Origin: a bacterium
Lineage (GTDB): Bacteria; Bacillota; Bacilli; Lactobacillales; Streptococcaceae
Length of the DNA stretch: 39,006 nt
Assembly (NCBI GenBank): GCA_905221505.1
Contig: CAJNDL010000020.1
Coordinates: forward strand, 1 to 39,006
Reading direction: 5' to 3'
Part shown: positions 33,641 to 39,006 of the stretch, in pieces
Position numbering within the stretch: the first letter of the stretch is position 1
Layout of the letters: each line of letters begins with the position of its first letter
The notes under the pieces: generated by a model
What the model saw: the letters and a program-made list of their open reading frames with translations, nothing else
Database searches by the model: none
What the model was told of the DNA's origin: nothing
Made by a program: the position numbers and the translations under genes

Positions 33641-36464
33641 GATGTAACTTTCCTTTCAAATAATGTCCTGTGTAGCTGGCTTCGTTGGCCGCTACTTCTT
33701 CTGGAGTTCCTGTTGCGATGATGGTTCCACCACCGACACCGCCCTCAGGACCCAGGTCGATAATATGATCTGCTGTCTTGATAACGTCTAGATTGTGCTC
33801 GATAACAAGGACTGTATTGCCATCGTCTACAAAGCGAGCCAAAACTTTAAGCAAGCGAGCGATATCCTCAGTATGAAGCCCTGTCGTCGGCTCATCCAGA
33901 ATGTAGAAAGATTTTCCTGTCGAGCGTTTGTGGAGTTCGCTAGCCAGTTTCATACGCTGGGCTTCTCCCCCAGAAAGGGTGGTAGCTGGTTGACCTAGCG
34001 TCACATAGCCCAGTCCCACATCCTTGATAGTCTGGAGTTTGCGTTGAATCTTAGGAATGTGTTGGAAGAACTCTACTGCATCGTTGACCGTCATGTCCAA
34101 GACCTGCGAGATATTCTTTTCCTTGTAGTGAACTTCTAGGGTTTCACTGTTATAGCGAGTCCCGTGGCAAACTTCACAAGCCACGTAAACATCTGGCAAG
34201 AAGTGCATTTCGATCTTGATAATCCCGTCACCTGAGCAGGCTTCACAACGACCTCCCTTGACGTTGAAACTGAAACGACCCTTCTTGTAGCCTCGAATCT
34301 TGGCTTCGTTTGTCTGGGCAAAAAGGTCACGGATATCGTCAAAAACTCCTGTATAAGTAGCCGGGTTAGACCTTGGCGTTCGTCCGATTGGACTCTGGTC
34401 AATGTCAATCAAGCGGTCTACATGTTCAATCCCTGTGATGGTCTTGAATTTACCAGGCTTGTCTGAATTGCGGTTGAGCTTCTGGGCAATGGCTTTTTTG
34501 AGGATGCTGTTGATTAAGGTCGATTTCCCTGAACCTGATACACCTGTCACCGCGATGAATTTTCCTAATGGGAAGCGAGCCGTGACATTTTGCAAGTTAT
34601 TCTCACGCGCTCCTGTCACCTCGATAAAACGACCATTTCCCACACGACGCTCTTCTGGTACTGGAATGGCACGTTTACCTGACAAGTACTGACCTGTGAT
34701 AGACTTGCTGTTGCGAGCAACCTGTTTTGGCGTACCTGCAGCAACAATCTCCCCACCAAAAACACCGGCACCGGGACCAACGTCAATCAGGTAATCCGCC
34801 TCGCGCATAGTATCTTCGTCGTGTTCCACCACGATGAGAGTATTGCCCAAGTCACGCATCTTTTTCAGACTGGCAATCAGACGGTCATTGTCCCTCTGGT
34901 GGAGACCGATTGACGGCTCATCCAAGATATAGAGGACACCTGATAGATTGGAACCAATTTGGGTCGCCAAGCGAATACGCTGACTCTCTCCACCTGAAAG
35001 GGTCCCTGCCGAACGTGACAGAGTCAGATAGTTGAGGCCTACGTTATTGAGGAAGGTCAAGCGGTCCTTGATTTCCTTGAGAATAGGCCGAGCAATGATG
35101 GCTTCATTTTCAGATAGAGTCAACTTGCTTACCAAGTCCAAGTGGTCCGCGATAGACAGGTCTGAAATTTCTCCGATATGTGGCCCTTGCTCTCCACCCA
35201 CACGGACAGACAAGGCCTGATCATTGAGACGATAGCCGTGACAGGTTCCGCAGGTCAGCTCATTCATGTAGAGACGCATCTGGGTGCGCGTGTAGTCACT
35301 ATTAGTTTCATGGTAGCGACGTTTGATATTATTGACAACTCCCTCAAAAGGAATATCGATATCGCGCACACCACCAAATTCATTCTCATAGTGGAAATGG
35401 AATTCCTTGCCATCTGAGCCGTAGAGAATCAAGTTTTTATCTTCTTCTGACAAGTCCTCAAAAGGCTTATCCATGTCCACTCCAAAGGCTGTCATGGCTT
35501 GTTCCAGCATGTTTGGATAGTAGTTGGATGAGATAGGATTCCAAGGGGCCAAAGCTCCCTCGCGTAGCGTTTTGCTGGCATCTGGCACCACCAAATCAGT
35601 ATCCACCTCTAGCTTGATGCCCAGCCCGTCACACTCACTACAAGAACCAAAAGGAGCATTGAAGGAGAAGAGACGTGGCTCTAACTCTGGAACAGTAAAT
35701 CCACAAACTGGGCAGGCATAATGCTCAGAGAAGAGCAACTCCGAATCGTCCATCGTGTCAATAATGACATAACCTTCTGCAATACGAAGGGCAGCCTCAA
35801 TGGAATCAAAGAGACGACTACGGATACCCTCCTTGATAACAATACGGTCAACCACGACATCAATATTGTGTTGCTTGCTCTTGGATAACTCTGGTACTTC
35901 GGTCACATCATAGACTTCCCCATCCACACGGACACGAACATAGCCGTCTTTCTGAACCTTTTCAATGACGCTCTTATGTTGGCCTTTTTTCTTACGGATA
36001 ACTGGTGCTAAAATTTGCAGGCGTTGGCGTTCTGGCAATTCTAAGACCTTATCCACAATTTGCTCCACAGAAGAGGCCTTGATAGCCCCATGCCCGTTGA
36101 TACAGTAAGGCGTCCCCACACGTGCGTAGAGGAGACGCAGATAATCATTGATTTCAGTCGTGGTTCCCACCGTCGAACGAGGATTTTTGCTAGTCGTTTT
36201 CTGGTCAATGGAAATAGCTGGGCTGAGACCATCAATGGCATCTACATCTGGCTTCTCCATATTTCCCAAAAACTGGCGAGCGTAGGCTGACAGACTCTCC
36301 ACATAGCGACGTTGACCCTCAGCATAGAGGGTGTCAAAAGCCAGACTGGATTTCCCAGAACCTGACAAGCCGGTCACGACAACCAACTTGTCTCGCGGAA
36401 TCTCCACATCAATATTTTTTAAATTATGGGCACGCGCCCCATGAATGACAATTTTATCTTGCAT
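33633..36464 (-). CDS. uvrA: Excinuclease ABC subunit A
   Basis: UvrA, 943 residues, the damage-sensing ATPase of nucleotide excision repair. Two ABC cassettes are present: GLSGSGKSS near the N-terminus with LSGGESQRI, and GVSGSGKST with LSGGEAQRM. Zinc fingers are CPVC...CSEC and CEAC...CEVC. The start [14 protein letters not shown] at 36464 matches the usual length; an in-frame ATG at 36497 adds 11 residues, overlaps the -10 element and lacks a ribosome-binding site. Phage-like DNA begins right upstream. Confidence 0.97.
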   Translation of the reverse strand: MQDKIVIHGARAHNLKNIDVEIPRDKLVVVTGLSGSGKSSLAFDTLYAEGQRRYVESLSAYARQFLGNMEKPDVDAIDGLSPAISIDQKTTSKNPRSTVGTTTEINDYLRLLYARVGTPYCINGHGAIKASSVEQIVDKVLELPERQRLQILAPVIRKKKGQHKSVIEKVQKDGYVRVRVDGEVYDVTEVPELSKSKQHNIDVVVDRIVIKEGIRSRLFDSIEAALRIAEGYVIIDTMDDSELLFSEHYACPVCGFTVPELEPRLFSFNAPFGSCSECDGLGIKLEVDTDLVVPDASKTLREGALAPWNPISSNYYPNMLEQAMTAFGVDMDKPFEDLSEEDKNLILYGSDGKEFHFHYENEFGGVRDIDIPFEGVVNNIKRRYHETNSDYTRTQMRLYMNELTCGTCHGYRLNDQALSVRVGGEQGPHIGEISDLSIADHLDLVSKLTLSENEAIIARPILKEIKDRLTFLNNVGLNYLTLSRSAGTLSGGESQRIRLATQIGSNLSGVLYILDEPSIGLHQRDNDRLIASLKKMRDLGNTLIVVEHDEDTMREADYLIDVGPGAGVFGGEIVAAGTPKQVARNSKSITGQYLSGKRAIPVPEERRVGNGRFIEVTGARENNLQNVTARFPLGKFIAVTGVSGSGKSTLINSILKKAIAQKLNRNSDKPGKFKTITGIEHVDRLIDIDQSPIGRTPRSNPATYTGVFDDIRDLFAQTNEAKIRGYKKGRFSFNVKGGRCEACSGDGIIKIEMHFLPDVYVACEVCHGTRYNSETLEVHYKEKNISQVLDMTVNDAVEFFQHIPKIQRKLQTIKDVGLGYVTLGQPATTLSGGEAQRMKLASELHKRSTGKSFYILDEPTTGLHTEDIARLLKVLARFVDDGNTVLVIEHNLDVIKTADHIIDLGPEGGVGGGTIIATGTPEEVAANEASYTGHYLKGKLHHE

Positions 36465-36495
36465 CTTTGTTCTTTCTAGTCCATTATTGCTTACC

Positions 36496-36504
36496 ATTAT
36501 ACCA
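36496..36504 (-). promoter_or_regulatory. uvrA promoter, extended -10
   Basis: TGG precedes TATAAT (36501-36496) on the minus strand, about 30 bases before the uvrA ATG. The hexamer at the -35 position is TAATAG, a poor match, and lies at the edge of the phage-like segment. Confidence 0.55.
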
Positions 36505-36671
36505 AAAAAAGTGAGATTCTATTACCCAAAAGGCTGAATTTGTAGTATAATCAAAAACTGCTTATTTTATGTTTCCTTAGGGCTTCCTAATCCATATATC
36601 ACGCGCTTTTTAACAAAAATCACTAATATTACTTTTTACTACTTGCTCCCCCAAAGTACGCAAAAAGGGGA

Positions 36672-36696
36672 GCAAAAAAGCCCCACAAAAGGGCTA
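36672..36696 (-). terminator. Terminator facing uvrA
   Basis: AGCCC/GGGCT stem around a TTTTGTG-type loop, followed on the minus strand by TTTTTTGC. It would stop transcripts from the phage-like genes before uvrA. The GCTCCCC/GGGGAGC hairpin follows directly. Confidence 0.65.
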
Positions 36697-36726
36697 GGAT
36701 TTGACGAGTTCAGCAGGCAAGAAACT

Positions 36727-36758
36727 AGCACGGTCAAACGTGCTTTTTTTATTGCTGG
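36727..36758 (+). terminator. Plus-strand terminator
   Basis: AGCACGGTCAAACGTGCT forms a six-base-pair stem followed by TTTTTTTATT on the plus strand. No plus-strand gene ends here in view, so it may be a remnant or may block transcription out of uvrA's upstream region. Confidence 0.65.
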
Positions 36759-36934
36759 TTGCTGATAGGTATATTATACCATGAAGCGCGTGGTTTATAA
36801 GATTATGACCTCACAAAAGCCCCCAGATTCGTTTCTAAGGGCTTGTAGTTTGTCCGTGGTGTTTTAGTTGTCCAGTTCGAAACAAAGCAAAATAGGGGGG
36901 TAAATATGAAGCCTCAGCCTACATTTGCCAACAT

Positions 36935-37069
36935 TTACGCTTCTAATTCTTGTAGTAAGGTTAAATCTAAATCATCAAGGTCAACATCTATTTCAAAATC
37001 CATGTTTAAATCTATCTCCATATCCTCTAATTGGATATTCTCCAAATCAATCAAAAAATCTTCAATCAT
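36935..37069 (-). CDS. Small, very acidic phage-like protein (44 aa)
   Basis: A 44-residue ORF starting MIEDFLIDLENIQLEDMEID and ending LLQELEA. Nearly 40 percent of residues are Asp or Glu, with alternating D-x-D pattern and no lysine or arginine. GAGGGGGG lies about five bases before the ATG. It follows the ArpU-like gene in the same direction. Such acidic miniproteins in phages sometimes mimic DNA, but nothing proves that here. A 60-codon serine-rich frame on the opposite strand (36906-37088) is its mirror; which one is real is uncertain. Confidence 0.5.
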   Translation of the reverse strand: MIEDFLIDLENIQLEDMEIDLNMDFEIDVDLDDLDLTLLQELEA

Positions 37070-37122
37070 GTCATCCCCCCTCACTTAAATCTCAACATTT
37101 CTCAACACAACACCACAAACGC

Positions 37123-37515
37123 CTACTTATATGCTTCTAGCTCTCCGTTCTGGTGGATTTTCGCAAAGTTTAAGACGGCTATCTGTTTGTATCTGTGGTA
37201 ACTAGTGGAGCTAGTACCTGCTATCTCTACGCATTCACTCATTGTTTTCTTTCTCATGTAGCAATAATGGATGATAAAGTATTTTCTGGATCTCTCGTTC
37301 TCTATGCTGTTGATGTCGTGGGCGAATATCTCCAACCCCTCACGGATTGCCTTTTCATGCTTGCTAGTCAAATTCCACTGATCAGGTAAGACAAGCTTCC
37401 AAGCCTCTTCATCTATCCTAACTTGGTTTTCACTCCCTGCCATCCCCTGGAAACGTAGAAAGTAAATCATCCGCTCTCTGACGTTCATCATCGTTTTAAA
37501 CTTATCTAGCTCCAT
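37123..37515 (-). CDS. ArpU-like phage transcriptional regulator
   Basis: A 130-residue protein resembling the ArpU/autolysin-regulator family found before the packaging genes of Gram-positive phages. The C-terminal half (CVEIAGTSSTSYHRYKQIAV) looks like a helix-turn-helix. The ATG at 37515 has AAGGAG seven bases upstream; the longer open frame to 37623 crosses the adjacent RNA candidate and has no site. It lies after the DUF1492-like gene, a usual pairing. The packaging genes expected after it are missing. Confidence 0.7.
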   Translation of the reverse strand: MELDKFKTMMNVRERMIYFLRFQGMAGSENQVRIDEEAWKLVLPDQWNLTSKHEKAIREGLEIFAHDINSIENERSRKYFIIHYCYMRKKTMSECVEIAGTSSTSYHRYKQIAVLNFAKIHQNGELEAYK

Positions 37516-37533
37516 TAGTTCGCTCCTTTGTGG

Positions 37534-37663
37534 TATAATTAGTCTAAAGAGAAGTGAGGTAGAGATGATAGTGTCGCTACGCAACTTCATAGTATGAGAT
37601 GACGGGACAGGCACACCGTCCACTACTCTTTAGCGCTTAGATTGTTCTAGGCGTTTTTTTGTG
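37534..37663 (+). ncRNA. Candidate small structured RNA gene
   Basis: On the plus strand TGGTATAAT (37531-37539) is an extended -10. About 100 bases later CGCTTAG/CTAGGCG (37634-37653) with TTTTTTT is an intrinsic terminator. The RNA between closes on itself: CTAAAGAG (37544-37551) with CTCTTTAG (37626-37633), a 2x2 internal loop, then GTG/CAC, and inside GACGG/CCGTC (37601-37620) and TCAT/ATGA. It fits the gap between two minus-strand regulator genes exactly. A tiny ORF MIVSLRNFIV with GAGG upstream lies within. No known family recognised. Confidence 0.5.
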
Positions 37664-37671
37664 CTCACCTA

Positions 37672-38082
37672 TTACCCCACATTTGCTAAGTGTTCTATGG
37701 CTTTTTGCCTTACTCGATATACCGAGGCTGTAGATACACCTATTTCCTCAGCAACTTGCCAAGCGTCAAGAACATTCAAGTAGAACAGCCTGAGAACAGA
37801 ACGTTCAAGCGGATTAGCCAGCTTATCGATCAGCCTAGATATTTCCATTCTCTCTTCAGTAAGTCGCTCAATTCTCTGTAAAGTGTCCTCTTTTAGTTTT
37901 AGAACACTTATAAAGTTATTCTCTGCTGTATTTACCCTGCTTGTTTGTACTCTGGTATTGCTCAGTTCTTGCTTTTTGATAATACCACTTTCTAAAGCTG
38001 CAAGCTCTAAATATAAGCCTTCTATCTCTTTGTTTATCCACTTAACGCCTTCTAGTTTTTCTTTTACCTGCTCTGGTGTCAT
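37672..38082 (-). CDS. DUF1492-like phage regulator with sigma-type HTH
   Basis: A 136-residue protein starting MTPEQVKEKLEGVKWINKEI. Residues about 15-90 are heptad-rich and probably coiled-coil; the C-terminus (PLERSVLRLFYLNVLDAWQV then GVSTASVYRVRQKAIEHL) is a sigma-70-region-4-like helix-turn-helix. This layout matches the DUF1492/RinA-type late regulators of streptococcal phages. GAGGAGG lies seven bases before the ATG at 38082. An upstream in-frame start at 38127 is less likely. A hairpin array lies upstream. Confidence 0.7.
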   Translation of the reverse strand: MTPEQVKEKLEGVKWINKEIEGLYLELAALESGIIKKQELSNTRVQTSRVNTAENNFISVLKLKEDTLQRIERLTEERMEISRLIDKLANPLERSVLRLFYLNVLDAWQVAEEIGVSTASVYRVRQKAIEHLANVG

Positions 38083-38132
38083 GCCTCGGCCTCCTCTATG
38101 ATATAATATTTTTATCGGATATATCACAAAGG

Positions 38133-38158
38133 AGTCAGCCCTGTGCTGGCTTTTTTCG
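38133..38158 (+). terminator. Plus-strand terminator upstream of DUF1492-like gene
   Basis: CAGCCCTGTGCTGGCT folds with AGCC/GGCT and is followed by TTTTTTCG on the plus strand. Transcription it would stop is not evident in view. Confidence 0.5.
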
Positions 38159-38185
38159 TTTTCTCTATGTTCGCTCTTAGTTCAA
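38159..38185 (+). repeat. Direct repeat copy 1 flanking hairpin array
   Basis: TTTTCTC-n3-GTTCGCTC-n2-AGTTCAA, identical to 38775-38801 at 22 of 27 positions. All differences are in the two short n blocks (TAT/GGC and TT/GG). Confidence 0.65.
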
Positions 38186-38265
38186 GGATTAATCTGTTCC
38201 CCGTGAGAAAAAATGTACAATGACGGGTGAAGCTCATAGAAGCGCGTGGGGAGGGAGATAGCCCC

Positions 38266-38770
38266 CGTATCTCCTTATGGTTTGATAAGCAATTAAGGGA
38301 TGTTTTTATCTCTCTTATTTCCTTGTCATTCTGCAAGCAATTAAGGCAAGTTATTTCTTTGCTTATCTGCTTGTCGTTTGGTAAGCAACAAATCCAAAAT
38401 AACAGACTTTTAAATTGCTCTTATCTACCTGTCATTTGGTAGGAAAATAAGGGGAGTTATTTTAGTTCTTATTTCCCTGTCATTTTGTAAGGAGAAAATC
38501 CAAATTAAGGAAGCTAATAAGTCTCCTTATCTCCTTACAGTTTTTCAGGGAGCAAAATCAAAATAAGCGATGTTATTTCCTGTCTTATTTCCTTACCGTT
38601 TGACAAGGAGAAAAACGAAAATAAAGAGCTTTTAAATTCATCTTAACTCCCTATCGTTTTGTAAGCAATTAAGAAGACTTATTGTCGTCCTTATCTGCTT
38701 GTCATTTCTCAGGGAGTTAAGGAGGGTTATTATTGCTCTTATCTGCTTGATAAATGATAGGGGGATATAT
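38266..38770. repeat. Array of ten diverged dyad units spaced 48 or 58 bp
   Basis: Ten related units begin at 38266, 38314, 38362, 38420, 38468, 38526, 38584, 38642, 38690 and 38738, so spacings are 48, 48, 58, 48, 58, 58, 58, 48, 48. A unit reads roughly CTTATYTSCTTGTCATTTKGTAAGSARATAAG, an imperfect inverted repeat; long units add ten AC-rich bases (such as AAAATCCAAA) between the inner and outer right arms. The inner arms vary but still pair: GCTT/AAGC, CCT/AGG, CCTT/AAGG, CTCCTT/AGGGAG. No ORF is convincing across it. It lies upstream of the DUF1492-like gene. Confidence 0.8.
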
Positions 38771-38774
38771 CCAC

Positions 38775-38801
38775 TTTTCTCGGCGTTCGCTCGGAGTTCA
38801 A
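38775..38801 (+). repeat. Direct repeat copy 2 flanking hairpin array
   Basis: Second copy of the 27-base sequence at 38159-38185, placed just beyond the last array unit. A GGATATATCC-like sequence lies next to both copies (38117-38124 and 38763-38772). Confidence 0.65.
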
Positions 38802-38930
38802 CACACATAACCCTGCCATTTGTCAGGCATATTTACTGCCACTACCTAAGCAAAATCTCACCTTTTCTAACCCTTGGTAAACCTCTCTACCTTGTGGTTA
38901 TATCACTAGAAAAAAAGCCCTGTACCTTTG
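38802..38930. other. Non-coding stretch next to the IS
   Basis: About 130 bases with stops in all frames on both strands and no clear structure. It ends where the IS begins. It may be the cut remnant of further phage-like DNA. Confidence 0.5.
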
Positions 38931-39006
38931 GAGTCCACTGAAAAAATAGGTCTCTTACTTTTAATGAAATGAAAACCGAGGAATCTCTCGTCAATTTGAG
39001 AGAATT
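38931..39006 (-). mobile_element. 3' end of an insertion sequence (right edge)
   Basis: The reverse complement of positions 74-149 with one mismatch, starting at GAGTCCACTG and including the terminator hairpin. The element continues beyond the window. It is the same IS as at the left edge, in the opposite orientation. Confidence 0.7.

Larger units (their letters stand above)
36505..36934. other. Non-coding boundary between uvrA and phage-like segment
   Basis: About 430 bases without a convincing gene. It holds four hairpins listed separately or here: GCTCCCC/GGGGAGC (36645-36676), AGCCC/GGGCT with a minus-strand U-run (36678-36695), AGCACG/CGTGCT with a plus-strand U-run (36727-36751), and AAGCCC/GGGCTT (36818-36842, minus U-run TTTTG). 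The stretch GCAGGCAAGAAACTAG is unremarkable. An island attachment site is likely hereabouts but the second copy needed to define it is out of view. Confidence 0.6.
38083..38265. other. Leader region of the DUF1492-like gene
   Basis: A possible minus-strand promoter, TTGTGA then TTATAT with a 17-base spacer (38131-38103), precedes the gene closely. AGCC/GGCT with TTTTTT (38136-38156) forms a plus-strand terminator. The 27-base sequence at 38159-38185 recurs at 38775-38801. No ORF is convincing. Confidence 0.5.

Noticed and set aside
36906..37088. 60-residue serine/lysine-rich plus-strand ORF
   Set aside because: It mirrors the acidic minus-strand ORF; a serine-rich frame is expected opposite Asp/Glu codons. 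It does have a G-rich ribosome-binding-like site, so it is kept only as an alternative.
37516..37623. N-terminal extension of the ArpU-like protein
   Set aside because: The extra 36 residues have no ribosome-binding site, no family likeness, and overlap the RNA candidate; the ATG at 37515 has AAGGAG.
38124..38336. 70-residue minus-strand ORF
   Set aside because: It spans the leader of the DUF1492-like gene and the first array unit, with no ribosome-binding site or recognisable domain.
38266..38770. CRISPR array
   Set aside because: Units are imperfect and diverged along their full length, spacing alternates between 48 and 58, and there are no identical repeats with unique spacers and no cas genes.

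Overview
The window is chromosomal DNA of a mitis-group Streptococcus, close to S. pneumoniae, S. mitis or S. pseudopneumoniae. Evidence: near-identity as I recall it of the ribosomal proteins and of the gene order nrdD-nrdG-S10 cluster-rpoA-rplQ; a complete BOX element (box A, two box B, box C) at 28748-28941; a ComX (cin) box TACGAATA ahead of a late-competence locus; AT-rich DNA with strong AGGAGG ribosome-binding sites. Species is not assigned. Every convincing protein gene inside the window lies on the minus strand, so transcription runs from high to low coordinates.

Layout in the direction of transcription. (1) 39006-36500: an IS end, then a phage- or satellite-derived segment with DUF1492-like and ArpU-like regulators, a tiny very acidic ORF, a 500-bp array of diverged hairpins, a candidate plus-strand small RNA and several terminators. 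It lies directly upstream of uvrA. (2) 36464-28150: uvrA-pepP (overlapping), then mgtA under an M-box Mg2+ riboswitch plus a previously unannotated 23-codon leader ORF, an Spx regulator, a BOX element and a YehR-like lipoprotein. (3) 28063-19000: ireB-ruvX-DUF1292, a tandem hairpin 3' UTR, folC, a lipoprotein, a cardiolipin synthase, a cin-box competence operon (47-aa ORF plus polytopic membrane protein), and the anaerobic ribonucleotide reductase operon nrdD-ORF46-GNAT-nrdG with paired NrdR-like boxes. (4) 17800-2870: the S10-spc-alpha ribosomal protein supercluster from rpsJ to rplQ with secY, adk, infA and rpoA, driven by a promoter ahead of rpsJ and a second one ahead of infA. (5) 2860-227: an ACT-domain protein with a PFL (UPF0210) protein, and a histidine phosphatase. 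(6) 1-149: an IS end in inverted orientation to the one at the right edge.

Core genes cover translation, secretion, nucleotide supply, folate, DNA repair and stress control. The unusual material is non-coding: an M-box followed by a leader peptide rich in Asp, Glu and Pro that resembles enterobacterial MgtL in logic; an array of about ten dyad units spaced exactly 48 or 58 bp in the phage-like segment; four tandem ~50-nt hairpin units forming the 3' UTR of the ireB operon; a predicted pseudoknot in the long rpsN-rpsH spacer; and a compact promoter-to-terminator RNA gene between the two phage-like regulators. All structures were paired by eye and all family names come from recognition, not from a search.
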